DNA of 64,000 bases, taken from contig JAIXUE010000022.1 of the NCBI GenBank assembly GCA_027483605.1, forward strand, positions 106,136 through 170,135, read 5' to 3'. Below the pieces are notes generated by a model. That model was not told the DNA's origin. It did no database searches and was given only the letters and a program-made list of their open reading frames with translations. The position numbers and the translations under genes were made by a program. Positions 17,594-26,566 of this stretch are shown one piece after another (the stretch's first letter is position 1; each line of letters begins with the position of its first letter). This stretch comes from Cryomorphaceae bacterium (lineage in GTDB: Bacteria > Bacteroidota > Bacteroidia > Flavobacteriales_D > Crocinitomicaceae).

Positions 17594-19012
17594 ATGAAAA
17601 GAACCAAAATAGTGGCCACAATGGGCCCTGCTTCCCTCAAAAAAGAGATCCTTGCCGACATGATGCGTGCAGGTCTAAATGTTTGCCGCCTCAATTTTTC
17701 GCACGGCAGCCATCAAGATCACGCCGGAGCAGTTACCCTTATCCGCGAGCTCAACGACGAGTTAGGTTTAAATGTGGCCATCTTAGCTGACCTTCAGGGC
17801 CCTAAAATCCGAACCCATGAAATGGAAAACAACGGCGTGCTCATCGAAGTTGGTCAGCAAATTGATGTTGTTGTAGAGAAAGTCTTGGGCAATAACCAAC
17901 GCTTTTCGATCAATTATAACTTGTTACCGCGCGATGTCAACCCAGGAGAAAAAATACTCTTAGACGACGGCAAGTTGGTTTTGGCGGTACTTGAAACTGA
18001 TCGCAAAGAAAAAATCCGCTGCGAAGTCATTCAAGGAGGTTTGCTGTGCTCCAAAAAAGGAGTCAACTTTCCAAATACCAAAATTTCTATGCCTTCACTT
18101 ACTGAGAAGGACATCGAAGACCTCAATTACGCGCTGAAACTTGGTGTAGACTGGATTGGCCTCTCCTTTGTACGAACGGCAAATTGCATCATCGATCTCA
18201 AAGAAAGAATTGCCAAAAAACGCAGCATCGCTAAAGTTGTAGCCAAAATAGAAAAACCAGAGGCCTTGGCAAACATAGATGCCATTATCGAAGAAAGTGA
18301 TGCGCTTATGGTAGCCCGCGGCGACCTCGGCGTCGAGATTCCTTATCAAAATGTGCCCCTGATCCAAAAAATGATCATCAGCAAATCCATTTCGAAGGCC
18401 AAGCCAGTCATTGTTGCTACCCAAATGATGGAATCAATGCTCAATAGCCTAACACCGAGTAGAGCTGAGGTCAATGACGTCGCTAACGCAGTACTGGACG
18501 GCGCAGACGCGGTCATGCTTTCCGGCGAAACTTCTGTGGGCCAGTATCCGGTTCAAGTGGTGCAAACGATGGCCAATATCATCTCAGAGATGGAGCAGCA
18601 CCCTAGTATGTATCATAAAGAAGAATTACCGCCAAAAGGGAATCCGCGCTTCATTTCAGATTCTATTTGCTTCAATGCTTGTCGATTGGCCCAGCGCGTA
18701 GAAGCCGATGCAATCATCACCATGACCTTCTCGGGCTATACAGCATACAAAATTGCCTCCCAAAGACCCGCCTCTCAGATTTTTGTCTTTACCAGTAACC
18801 GCAAAATCCTCACGCAGCTCAATTTAGTTTGGGGTGTGCGTGCATTTTACTATAACAAGCGGATTTCTACCGACCACACCATCGCCGACATCAAGTACAT
18901 CATGAAAGAAGGCGGTCATCTTCAGATCGGAGATGTCGTGATCAACGTGGCATCTATTCCACTAGAAGACCTCGGCGGTTCTAATATGTTAAAGCTCTCT
19001 TACGTAGATTAA
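17594..19012 (+). CDS. pyk: Pyruvate kinase
   Basis: 472 residues, full length. It converts phosphoenolpyruvate and ADP to pyruvate and ATP, the last step of glycolysis. Visible motifs: MKRTKIVATMGPAS start, CRLNFSHGSH, ADLQGPKIRTH, VAKIEKPEALANIDAIIEES and the MVARGDLGVEIP active-site block, plus ATQMMESM. The C-terminal domain is the standard effector-binding region. It follows the IPExxxVDY gene by one base, so the two are one transcription unit; recJ starts 38 bases after its stop. Confidence 0.97.
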   Translation: MKRTKIVATMGPASLKKEILADMMRAGLNVCRLNFSHGSHQDHAGAVTLIRELNDELGLNVAILADLQGPKIRTHEMENNGVLIEVGQQIDVVVEKVLGNNQRFSINYNLLPRDVNPGEKILLDDGKLVLAVLETDRKEKIRCEVIQGGLLCSKKGVNFPNTKISMPSLTEKDIEDLNYALKLGVDWIGLSFVRTANCIIDLKERIAKKRSIAKVVAKIEKPEALANIDAIIEESDALMVARGDLGVEIPYQNVPLIQKMIISKSISKAKPVIVATQMMESMLNSLTPSRAEVNDVANAVLDGADAVMLSGETSVGQYPVQVVQTMANIISEMEQHPSMYHKEELPPKGNPRFISDSICFNACRLAQRVEADAIITMTFSGYTAYKIASQRPASQIFVFTSNRKILTQLNLVWGVRAFYYNKRISTDHTIADIKYIMKEGGHLQIGDVVINVASIPLEDLGGSNMLKLSYVD

Positions 19013-19050
19013 CGGAAGGCGCGCATGCCTGATCCGTGTATTTTTACCAA

Positions 19051-20772
19051 ATGAACCTCTCTTGGAAACTCCGGGCTCAAGAGCCCACGTCTACAGTTAC
19101 TGAACTTGCTCAAGAACTCAAAATCCCAAATTTTGCCGCGCAGCTGTTATTGCAAAGAGGTGTGGATAGCCGCGAGCGTGCTGTAGCCTTTTTCAAGCCA
19201 CAACAAAATACATTGCACGATCCCTTTCTGCTGCGCAATATGCAGGTTGCTGTAAACAGACTGCAGCGAGCTATTGTAAAGCAAGAAAAAGTCCTGTTAT
19301 ACGGCGATTACGACGTCGATGGCACCACTGCGGTAGCGCTGATGGCTGAGCAGCTTTCCATATTAGGATTGCAGTGCGCCTATTACATCCCCGACCGTTA
19401 TAAAGAAGGTTATGGCGTTAGTCAAGCAGGGATCGACTACGCTATTGCTGAGCATGTTGACTTACTCCTTACGCTTGATTGCGGCATCAAAGCTCATTTA
19501 GAGCTTGCACGTGCAAAGGCGGCTTACATCGATGTCATTGTTTGTGATCACCATCAACCCGACGCAGTTTTACCAGACGCCATCATTCTCAATCCGAAGC
19601 AAAAAGGCTGCACTTATCCCTTCAAAGAGCTGCCTGGCTGCGGGGTGGCATTGAAGCTTTTGCAAGGGCTTTACCAACAACTCAATTTAGATGAATACGA
19701 GCTTTTTAAGAGTCTAGATTTAGTCGCTCTAGCAATAGGTGCAGATATTGTCGAACTACTAGACGAAAACAGAACCTTATGCGCCAGAGGCTTGGCGCAG
19801 CTCAACGCTGCGCCAAGGCCTGCATTTTTAGCTATTTTGGCGCTAGCTGCCAAAACCCCTCCGTTGTCGCTGCGCGACATCGTTTTTATATTGGCGCCGC
19901 GCATCAACGCAGCCGGCCGCATTGCCTCGGGTAAGCGGGCTGTTGATTGGATGCTCAGCACAGATCAAAAAGAAATTGAAGCACTCGCACTCGAGATCAA
20001 TAATGACAACACTACCCGCCGTGCTTTAGATCAAGAAATGACAGCCCAAGCGTTGGCACAAATTGAAGTCAATCCCTTGTTTCAAGAGCAATTTACGACC
20101 ATAGTCCATGACCCAGCTTGGCACAAAGGTGTGGTTGGCATTGTGGCCTCTCGCCTCATTGAAACGCATTACAGACCAACAATTGTTCTCACCGAGTCTA
20201 ACGGAGTACTTACGGGCTCAGCACGTTGTATGCCACCCTTGAATCTATACGAACTGCTCGAGAAATGCCACCAGCACCTCGTGCAATTTGGCGGGCATCA
20301 GTTTGCCGCCGGGCTCACACTCTTGCCAGAGCAGCTTCCTGCATTTAAGGAGACATTTGAAAATGTTGTTTCTAGAGCGCTTTCAAAGCAAAAATTGCAA
20401 AGACGCATAGACATCGATACCCAAATTGAATTCAAGGAACTAGGCGCTAATCCGCAACTACACTTTGGGCGGATACTACAAATTTTAGCTGCCTTTGAAC
20501 CCTGCGGCCCGGGTAATATGCATCCGATATTTTTAGCCAAAAACTGCATGGTGATGGAGTGCAAAGTACTCAAGGGTGCGCACCTCAAACTCAAATTGAT
20601 TCAGGAAGGCTCGCAGGTTCCAATTGATGCTATCGGATTTCAGCTCGCTTCCTATGAAAAGGATTTGGCCATTGGCGTTTTCATTGATATCGTTTTCCAA
20701 ATCAGCGCAAATACTTACCTGAATCGTACCACGCTGCAACTCGTGCTCCAAGATTTATGTATGAGCGCTTAG
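19051..20772 (+). CDS. recJ: Single-stranded-DNA-specific 5'-3' exonuclease RecJ
   Basis: 573 residues from the ATG at 19051 (MNLSWKLRAQEPTST); the ORF-track GTG adds five residues. DHH domain: LLYGDYDVDGTTAVALM near residue 85, LLTLDCGIK and VIVCDHHQP (the DHH motif). DHHA1 domain: VVGIVASRLIE, TGSARCMPPLNLYELLEKC and QFGGHQFAAGLTL. The C-terminal OB-like part is present. RecJ acts in recombination and mismatch repair. It is followed 18 bases later by riboflavin synthase on the same strand. Confidence 0.95.
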   Translation: MNLSWKLRAQEPTSTVTELAQELKIPNFAAQLLLQRGVDSRERAVAFFKPQQNTLHDPFLLRNMQVAVNRLQRAIVKQEKVLLYGDYDVDGTTAVALMAEQLSILGLQCAYYIPDRYKEGYGVSQAGIDYAIAEHVDLLLTLDCGIKAHLELARAKAAYIDVIVCDHHQPDAVLPDAIILNPKQKGCTYPFKELPGCGVALKLLQGLYQQLNLDEYELFKSLDLVALAIGADIVELLDENRTLCARGLAQLNAAPRPAFLAILALAAKTPPLSLRDIVFILAPRINAAGRIASGKRAVDWMLSTDQKEIEALALEINNDNTTRRALDQEMTAQALAQIEVNPLFQEQFTTIVHDPAWHKGVVGIVASRLIETHYRPTIVLTESNGVLTGSARCMPPLNLYELLEKCHQHLVQFGGHQFAAGLTLLPEQLPAFKETFENVVSRALSKQKLQRRIDIDTQIEFKELGANPQLHFGRILQILAAFEPCGPGNMHPIFLAKNCMVMECKVLKGAHLKLKLIQEGSQVPIDAIGFQLASYEKDLAIGVFIDIVFQISANTYLNRTTLQLVLQDLCMSA

Positions 20773-20778
20773 TTTGCG

Positions 20779-20786
20779 TAAGTTTG
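20779..20786 (+). promoter_or_regulatory. -7-like element directly before ribE
   Basis: TAAGTTTG, an exact TAnnTTTG, ends four bases before the ribE ATG at 20791, the same geometry seen before the DUF493 and IPExxxVDY genes. No well-placed TTG -33 is visible, so it may be coincidental. Confidence 0.35.
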
Positions 20787-20790
20787 CAAC

Positions 20791-21375
20791 ATGTTTACAG
20801 GAATCATCGAAGAAGTTGGCCACGTAGTAGCCATTGAAAAAGAAGCAGGTAATATACATTTTACGATTGCCTCTGGCTTGTCTGCCGGTTTTAAAATTGA
20901 TCAAAGTGTGGCGCACAATGGTTGTTGTCTCACTGTCGTTGAACAAAATGATCAACAACATGTCGTAACCGCTATTCACGAAACGCTTATTAAGACCAAT
21001 TTAGGCGCGTGGAAAATCGGCACTAAAGTGAATATGGAGCGTTGCATGCAACTCGGTGGAAGGCTCGATGGGCATATGGTTCAAGGCCATGTAGATTGCG
21101 TCGGTACTTGCACAAAAGTCTTAGATGAAAATGGTTCTTGGCGTTTTACCTTTGAACACCCAGATTCCTTTGTAACGGTAGAAAAGGGATCTATTACAGT
21201 AAATGGTACAAGTTTAACAGTTGTGGATGCACAAAAAGGACAATTCTCTGTATGCATCATTCCATATACTTATGAACATACAAATTTCAATGACATTGAA
21301 GTGGGCACAATCGTGAATCTCGAGTTTGATATCATTGGCAAATACGTAGCGCGCTACTTGAGTTTACAGCAGTAA
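20791..21375 (+). CDS. ribE: Riboflavin synthase, alpha subunit
   Basis: 194 residues with two lumazine-binding repeats: MFTGIIEEVGHVVAIEKE opening repeat 1 and MVQGHVDCVGTCTKV opening repeat 2. The SVAHNGCCLTVVE and KGSITVNGTSLTVV segments are the paired substrate-binding strands. It dismutates 6,7-dimethyl-8-ribityllumazine to riboflavin. No FMN riboswitch structure is apparent in the short gap after recJ, and no other rib genes are nearby. A strong terminator follows. Confidence 0.95.
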   Translation: MFTGIIEEVGHVVAIEKEAGNIHFTIASGLSAGFKIDQSVAHNGCCLTVVEQNDQQHVVTAIHETLIKTNLGAWKIGTKVNMERCMQLGGRLDGHMVQGHVDCVGTCTKVLDENGSWRFTFEHPDSFVTVEKGSITVNGTSLTVVDAQKGQFSVCIIPYTYEHTNFNDIEVGTIVNLEFDIIGKYVARYLSLQQ

Positions 21376-21402
21376 AGGATGCTTAGTAATATTTGATTGA
21401 AT

Positions 21403-21433
21403 AAAAATGGCGGCCCGGAGGGCCGCCATTTTT
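21403..21433. terminator. Bidirectional terminator between ribE and TPR gene
   Basis: Perfect 14-bp stem AAAAATGGCGGCCC/GGGCCGCCATTTTT with a GGA loop. Both flanks give T-runs in their own direction, so it can end ribE on the plus strand and the convergent TPR gene on the minus strand. Confidence 0.92.
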
Positions 21434-21452
21434 ATTTCAAATGAACTGATAA

Positions 21453-23114
21453 TTAGTTGCGAACTGGCGCAGCTGGTTTTGGAGTAGTGGTTGGCGCCGG
21501 AGCTGGATCTTTGATGCCAAGTGCTTTTTTAGCAACTGCATCGTTCGGCTCAATCGCTAAGATTTCTTCAAAGTATCTTTTGGCTTTGTCGAGGTCCTTG
21601 TTAGCAGACTTTGAGTAGTAATCAGCTACATAGCGGAGTGCTTCAAGAACGAACGCTTTTTTAGAGGCTTGGCTACGGTCTTCTGGTTTGACGATCTCAG
21701 TAACTTTGAAGTAGTAAGGGAAGGCTAGCCATTTTTCGTTGTTGGTGTCCATCTTGTAGTTGGAACGTCCGCGATAGATGTGTGCCGGCACATACGTAGA
21801 GTCATTTTTAATCACCACCTGGAAAATGCTATCTGCTAATTTGTAGTCATTGCGCCCAAAGTAATAAGCTTTACCTAAGTCGTACTCTTCTTGTGCCAAT
21901 AGTTTGCCATTTTTTTGGCGACGAACCTCATAAGCACTAATCACCTTTTCGTACATTTTGTTTTTGTTGTACAATTTGAGTAAGTCATTTGCGAGTTCTT
22001 TGTATGCGGCGTCGTTCATACTTGCTGCTTCTTCAAAGGCAATAATAGCAAGGCTGTCCTGACCTTTTTTCTGATAAATGGTACCTCTCAGCTTGTGATC
22101 TTGATAGTTAACTTTGTCTTTTGGAACCATAGTAAAGAAGCGGTCACTAGCACTCAAGGCTTTGTCTAGAGCCAAGCTGTCAGTTATACAATCGTTGTAA
22201 GCAAAAGCATAGAAACGTTGAATAAAATAATTATTCATATTGCCCGCGGTCAGGATATCGAGTTGCGGGATCATTTCACACCATTGTTTGCCGCCGTATA
22301 AAGCATTCACATAACGGTACCTTGACTCGAGGTTGTTGTTCAACTCGAGGTATTTTTCCCAGTTTTCAATAGCTTGTTTGTTTTTACCAAACATCATGAA
22401 GAGCTCGGCGTTCAAACGGTAAGCTGGCGCATACGTCGGATCGATTCCTTTGGCCTCGTTGTACATTTTGTTGGCTTCAGCTTCGTTGCGAGCACGTTGG
22501 TAGATGAGTGCTTTGCGCACGATGCCACGCGGAGACTTCGGATTGATGACCAAAACTTGGTTATAAGCTTTCAGCGCTTCAGATGCATCAGAAGAATTGC
22601 GGGCATAAAGTGCATCGCCTTTGAGCAAGTAGTTGTCTTCGTTGGTAGGATCTTTAAGGATCGCTTCTTCAATCAAAACGAGTGCTTCATCGAGGTTCTT
22701 TTTTGGAGCCTCCACGTAGATTTCAACGATCCCGCGAATGACTTCTGCTTTTTTGAGCTTGTCTTTTTTGGTCATCAAAAGCGCTTTGGTGAACTCAGCT
22801 TTTGCTTCAGTTTCTTTGCCTTCGAGCCACAGGACACGGCCTTGACCAACAAGTGGTAACGCACGAAGTTTGTCGACCTCAAAACCTTTTCGCCACATCA
22901 TTTTGGCAGAATCTAGTTCTTCCATTTCAAAGTAACAGTCGCCGTAGTAGAAATAGGTTTCACCGTTGATTGGGTCAGCAGCAACGAGCTTTTTAAAATC
23001 GTTGATGGCATCGCGGTAGCGCTCATTTTCTGTTTTAGCATTTGCAACTTGTAGGGTTTGTGCAAAATGCAGCCCTGAAATAAGAAGCGAACTGAGGAGT
23101 AAGATGCGTTTCAT
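21453..23114 (-). CDS. Tetratricopeptide-repeat protein, exported
   Basis: 553 residues with a signal peptide (MKRILLLSSLLISGLHFA). TPR units run along nearly the full length (YFYYGDCYFEMEELDSAKMM; ALKAYNQVLVINPKSPRG; RYFEEILAIEPNDAVAKKAL), followed by a short Ala/Pro tail (APAPTTTPKPAAPVRN). Such periplasmic TPR proteins scaffold envelope complexes. A gene of this type downstream of the ExbB/D-TonB and PstS-like genes is a recurring Bacteroidota arrangement, but here it has its own promoter. Confidence 0.85.
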   Translation of the reverse strand: MKRILLLSSLLISGLHFAQTLQVANAKTENERYRDAINDFKKLVAADPINGETYFYYGDCYFEMEELDSAKMMWRKGFEVDKLRALPLVGQGRVLWLEGKETEAKAEFTKALLMTKKDKLKKAEVIRGIVEIYVEAPKKNLDEALVLIEEAILKDPTNEDNYLLKGDALYARNSSDASEALKAYNQVLVINPKSPRGIVRKALIYQRARNEAEANKMYNEAKGIDPTYAPAYRLNAELFMMFGKNKQAIENWEKYLELNNNLESRYRYVNALYGGKQWCEMIPQLDILTAGNMNNYFIQRFYAFAYNDCITDSLALDKALSASDRFFTMVPKDKVNYQDHKLRGTIYQKKGQDSLAIIAFEEAASMNDAAYKELANDLLKLYNKNKMYEKVISAYEVRRQKNGKLLAQEEYDLGKAYYFGRNDYKLADSIFQVVIKNDSTYVPAHIYRGRSNYKMDTNNEKWLAFPYYFKVTEIVKPEDRSQASKKAFVLEALRYVADYYSKSANKDLDKAKRYFEEILAIEPNDAVAKKALGIKDPAPAPTTTPKPAAPVRN

Positions 23115-23141
23115 GTCTGTTTATTTAACTTAATTTCCGGC

Positions 23142-23170
23142 CAAAAATAGCCTAGTTTTTTGGGATACAA
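23142..23170 (-). promoter_or_regulatory. Promoter for the TPR gene
   Basis: Minus strand TTG (complement of 23168-23170), an 18-base spacer and TATTTTTG (complement of 23142-23149), matching TTG/TAnnTTTG. The ATG at 23114 follows about 27 bases downstream. Confidence 0.55.
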
Positions 23171-23197
23171 AAATTGTGCCTATTATTATTTATTGAA

Positions 23198-24106
23198 TTA
23201 TTGCAAAACGAGCCTTACTGGAGTGAGGGCAGGCACGAGTCCGGACTTCTGAATAATGAGTTGACCTTTGTCGTCTTTCTTCATGAACAATACAAAACCG
23301 GTATTTAATCCTGACCTACGTCCTTTATTAATGACCCAAATATCGCGGATGAGCGGATACTCTTTGGTATAGATAAAACCTGCATATGGTTTGCAAGCCG
23401 TTTCGGGGTCCGTCGCATAAACTGAAGCCACTCTTAGCCCATCTCTGAAAGCCATGGAGGCGGGATCTTCTTGGTCAGAGATCCAGTTGAGGCCAATGAT
23501 TCCAATGGCATTCGGATGCGTTTTGACATAATTGATGACTTCTTGGTTAGATTTTAACGCAGAAACATTTTTTCCTAATTGTTGAAGTTGTAGCATATTG
23601 GTCATGAAATTGAAATTCGCAGACCCATTTTGATCAAATACAATTTGTTTCGTTGAGGTATTGGACGGAAGTTTTGTTTGGTCTCCGCGAAGCATATTTT
23701 TTATCTGCTCCACACTTAGTATGGTGTCCGTATTGCTCGGATGCAAAATGAGAACAACTGCGTCTGTGGCGATCTTATCACTGCGATAAGATACATTTTT
23801 GCTTTTGAGGTACGCTTTCTCCTTGTCATTGAAATCTCTGGTGATGACAATTGTTTTGGATTTATTGGCATAAAACGCCTCAATAATGTCGTTTTCTGGC
23901 AAGTACTGTGCCTTCACGCGCGCTCTTGGGTACTGACTCATGAATGTTTCAATAGAGGTTTGGAAAAGCGGCTGAAACGATTGTTCTATCAAGATTTTTG
24001 CCTTTCCGCGACCATGCGCATCTTTTTGATAAACAAATGGATTATTGTTGTGATCACAAGAGGTGAAAACAAGCATTCCGGCGAGTAAAAGAAAGAAATA
24101 TTTCAT
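23198..24106 (-). CDS. Phosphate-type (PstS-like) substrate-binding lipoprotein
   Basis: 302 residues. The N-terminus is a lipoprotein signal with lipobox LVFTSC (Cys17). The body matches the PBP-like domain of PstS-type proteins: AKILIEQSFQPLFQTSIETF, IATDAVVLILHPSNTDTILS, LNWISDQED and a late RDIWVINKG segment. PstS proteins bind phosphate, but no pstCAB genes are beside it. Similar PBP-like lipoproteins occur with TonB/ExbBD operons in this phylum, so a role other than ABC import is possible. It starts 5 bases after the small membrane protein gene. Confidence 0.8.
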   Translation of the reverse strand: MKYFFLLLAGMLVFTSCDHNNNPFVYQKDAHGRGKAKILIEQSFQPLFQTSIETFMSQYPRARVKAQYLPENDIIEAFYANKSKTIVITRDFNDKEKAYLKSKNVSYRSDKIATDAVVLILHPSNTDTILSVEQIKNMLRGDQTKLPSNTSTKQIVFDQNGSANFNFMTNMLQLQQLGKNVSALKSNQEVINYVKTHPNAIGIIGLNWISDQEDPASMAFRDGLRVASVYATDPETACKPYAGFIYTKEYPLIRDIWVINKGRRSGLNTGFVLFMKKDDKGQLIIQKSGLVPALTPVRLVLQ

Positions 24107-24111
24107 GGAGT

Positions 24112-24303
24112 TTATTTTTGTATAGACTTGATTCCTTTATAAATGCGCAGTGCTCTAAACAAACCATAGCACAGAAAAACGACTACCATGAGTTGTTTGC
24201 GCCAGTTATCCATTTCAATTAATTCTGTAGTGAGTAGTATAAAGGCAAATCCAAAACACAATACTACGACCAAAATACCTAGAAAATGTTGTATGTATTT
24301 CAT
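24112..24303 (-). CDS. Small two-helix membrane protein
   Basis: 63 residues from an internal ATG at 24303 (MKYIQHFLGILVVVLCFGF); the longer ORF-track version would begin inside tonB and across the terminator. Two hydrophobic helices are visible (about 7-27 and 38-55) separated by ELIEMDNWRKQ, ending RIYKGIKSIQK. No family recognised. It sits between the tonB terminator and the PstS-like gene with 5 bases to the latter, so it is probably co-transcribed with that lipoprotein, by read-through of the terminator or a promoter I cannot see. Confidence 0.65.
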   Translation of the reverse strand: MKYIQHFLGILVVVLCFGFAFILLTTELIEMDNWRKQLMVVVFLCYGLFRALRIYKGIKSIQK

Positions 24304-24311
24304 ATTTTTTT

Positions 24312-24343
24312 GGGAAAAAAAATCCCCATCGAGATGGGGATTT
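24312..24343 (-). terminator. Terminator after tonB
   Basis: On the minus strand, stem AAATCCCCATC/GATGGGGATTT closes around a very short loop and is followed by a run of eight T. It starts 14 bases after the tonB stop. Confidence 0.85.
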
Positions 24344-24356
24344 AAATGAGCGATTG

Positions 24357-25223
24357 CTATTGGGTATCGTAGATGATTGGTACACGAACCCAAAGGCGGA
24401 CTGGTCTACCAGCATTTTTAGCTGGGGTCCAGGGCGGAAACTTGTTGATGATTGCGAGCGCTTCTTTGTTACAAGCAGGACACTCAACGATTGGACGTTC
24501 AACTGTTGCGTTGGAGATGCGACCGTCTTTTTCGACAACAAAGCGTACAACGACTTTGCCTTTCACACCGAGTTCAATAGCTTCTTCAGGGTAATCGATG
24601 GTTTCATTGATGAATGCAACCATTTTGTCATAACCACCAGGGAATACAGCATCTTCTTCGGCTACATCAACAACTTCTTCAAAAACAGGAGTGTTGTCTG
24701 CCATGGCCGGGCCGTCTTCTTGGGTATTTGGCAAACCCCAATCTAAATCACCATCGTTGGTTTCAGTTGAGATGGTAACGGTTTCTAGTTCTGCTTGCGA
24801 CACCAATTCTTCTTCGACGTAGTCGTCTTCAGCTACAGGAGCCATAAACGCCTGGGTTTGCGTCATTGGCGGCGGTGGCGGCGCAGTGGGCGGCGGCGGC
24901 GGCGGAACGTCTTCTTTGGGAGGTGCAACCGTAAAGTTGGTATCGCTTACTCTTGGCTTGCGTTTTTCCTCTTTGGGAAGATTCTTAATGATCACAGATG
25001 CAACAAAGGCAAGGGCAGCAAAAGCAACCAATCCACCCAAAATGAGTGTCATGCGTTTGTTGTAGCCACTGCGTAGTACGTATGCACCATATTCGCGATT
25101 GCGTTGGGCAAAAACGGCCTCATTTCGGCTTACAGAAGTAATGGCTTCCCAGTTGCGATTGACGTAGTAATCGAAGAGGGAGAAACCTGTTACAAGAGCG
25201 ACGATAACATAAATGACTGTCAT
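24357..25223 (-). CDS. tonB: Energy transducer TonB
   Basis: 288 residues. Features in order: an N-terminal hydrophobic helix (about 1-20), the Bacteroidota TonB opening FAQRNREYGAYVLRSGYNKR, a second helix (about 58-80), a proline stretch (DVPPPPPPTAPPPPPM), an acidic linker, and the C-terminal TonB domain (about 200-288: GGYDKMVAFINETIDYPEEA, then VKGKVVVRFVVEKDG and WTPAKNAGRPVRLWVRVP). A CPAC motif lies in that domain. It transmits proton-motive force from ExbB/ExbD to outer-membrane receptors. Last gene of the exb operon. Confidence 0.93.
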   Translation of the reverse strand: MTVIYVIVALVTGFSLFDYYVNRNWEAITSVSRNEAVFAQRNREYGAYVLRSGYNKRMTLILGGLVAFAALAFVASVIIKNLPKEEKRKPRVSDTNFTVAPPKEDVPPPPPPTAPPPPPMTQTQAFMAPVAEDDYVEEELVSQAELETVTISTETNDGDLDWGLPNTQEDGPAMADNTPVFEEVVDVAEEDAVFPGGYDKMVAFINETIDYPEEAIELGVKGKVVVRFVVEKDGRISNATVERPIVECPACNKEALAIINKFPPWTPAKNAGRPVRLWVRVPIIYDTQ

Positions 25224-25227
25224 GATC

Positions 25228-25863
25228 TTAGTTTTTAGCTTTTAACAATTCTTTCTCTCCGGCTGACAAGTCTGTTGGTGCGATCACACCAATACTTGCA
25301 ATCTTGAGTTCGTCGACTAAATCAATAAAGCTTTTGCAGAGGGCTTTGTCGTCGGTTTTGATGAGGACTTTGACAGCCTCTCTTTTCACCGTTAACGCAT
25401 TGAGCTTATTTTCGTATGTAGTATCTGCAATTTGTTTTTTGTCTAGCTTCTTATCAAGTTCAACCTTATTCTTAATAACGTATTCGTTCCAAGAAGCTAA
25501 CAATTTTCTCACACTATTTTCTCCTGATCCGAAATTAGCCTCTTCTAAGGTAGTAGGACCGTTTGGCCCTGGTTTAGATTTCGGATAGAATTCACCACGG
25601 TAAAAGTAAACTTTGTCGTCGGCCAAAATAAAAGTGGCAACGTTGTTTGCTTTAGGCGGTTTAGGGTCGGTTATTTTTGGTTTGGCGGGGTATGCGAGTG
25701 GCAATACTTTAGGTTTGCTAAAGGTGGAGGTCAAGACGAAGAACGTAAGAAGGAGGAACGCGAGGTCGACCATAGGGGTCATGTCTACGTGCGTTGAACC
25801 TTTCTTTGCTCTTTTCTTGCCTTTGCCGTGGTCGCCACCGCCGCTTTCTGCGATTTGTGCCAT
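25228..25863 (-). CDS. exbD: ExbD/TolR family biopolymer transporter, copy 2
   Basis: 211 residues, longer than classical ExbD (about 140). It has a basic cytoplasmic N-terminus (GKKRAKKGSTHVDMTP), a single transmembrane helix with the essential aspartate (MVDLAFLLLTFFVLTSTF) and a periplasmic domain containing an extended insert with YFYRGEFYPKSKPGPNGP, ending in the TolR-like KVLIKTDDKALCKSFIDLVD. It forms the proton channel stator with ExbB. Four bases separate it from tonB. Confidence 0.92.
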   Translation of the reverse strand: MAQIAESGGGDHGKGKKRAKKGSTHVDMTPMVDLAFLLLTFFVLTSTFSKPKVLPLAYPAKPKITDPKPPKANNVATFILADDKVYFYRGEFYPKSKPGPNGPTTLEEANFGSGENSVRKLLASWNEYVIKNKVELDKKLDKKQIADTTYENKLNALTVKREAVKVLIKTDDKALCKSFIDLVDELKIASIGVIAPTDLSAGEKELLKAKN

Positions 25864-25870
25864 GTGTTTG

Positions 25871-26536
25871 TTAGTTAACCGGAATTGCTTCCGCAGAGGT
25901 TACAAAATTCAAATTATTCAAATTCAATTCTCTGAATACATCGATCACAACTTGGGCATCTTTGTACAAGGTTTTGGAGTCTACACGCAAAATGAACTTA
26001 GGCTTGAAATCTTCCATTTTAGGTTCGCCGCCCTTTAGCTTGGCTTCTTCAAAAGCAGTACGCCCTGTGTTACCAGCGGCGGTTGCTGCAAATGAAAGCC
26101 AGTCTAAAAGTTCATTTTTTGTAGAATCGGTAGGGATCCCTTGGGTAGGGAAACTTGCACGTTTTGCTGCTTCGGTGTTCATGTATGCAGGAAGTTCTTG
26201 CATGGTACAACCAAAGGTTGACATAAAAGAAAACTCTTCTATTTTCTCCGCACTAAGACCAATCTTATATTTCTGGAGCATATTGTTGAGCATTTCTTTG
26301 CGGGCTTCTGGGTCAGAGAGGTTGAAGAACACGCGTCCGTCTTTATCTAGGGTGACCATCAAGATGTTTTCAGGGATAATTTTATCGCTGATACTTGAGG
26401 GTGTTTCTACGGTTACGGGTTCGGCGTTTCTGAAAGAAGCCGTCAACATAAAGAAGGTTACAAGCAAGAACGCCAAGTCCACCATAGGCGTCATGTCTAT
26501 GGAAGGAGTGCCTTTGGGCATTTTGATTTTTGGCAT
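25871..26536 (-). CDS. exbD: ExbD/TolR family biopolymer transporter, copy 1
   Basis: 221 residues. The helix MTPMVDLAFLLVTFFMLTAS carries the conserved aspartate. The periplasmic part includes a large insertion (about 95-165, with CTMQELPAYMNTEAAKRASF) before the terminal LRVDSKTLYKDAQVVIDVFREL. Tandem, unequal ExbD proteins are normal for Bacteroidota and probably form heteromeric stators. Seven bases separate it from copy 2, placing it in the same operon. Confidence 0.92.
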   Translation of the reverse strand: MPKIKMPKGTPSIDMTPMVDLAFLLVTFFMLTASFRNAEPVTVETPSSISDKIIPENILMVTLDKDGRVFFNLSDPEARKEMLNNMLQKYKIGLSAEKIEEFSFMSTFGCTMQELPAYMNTEAAKRASFPTQGIPTDSTKNELLDWLSFAATAAGNTGRTAFEEAKLKGGEPKMEDFKPKFILRVDSKTLYKDAQVVIDVFRELNLNNLNFVTSAEAIPVN

Positions 26537-26566
26537 TGCTTGAGGATTTACTTAATGAGGACTCAA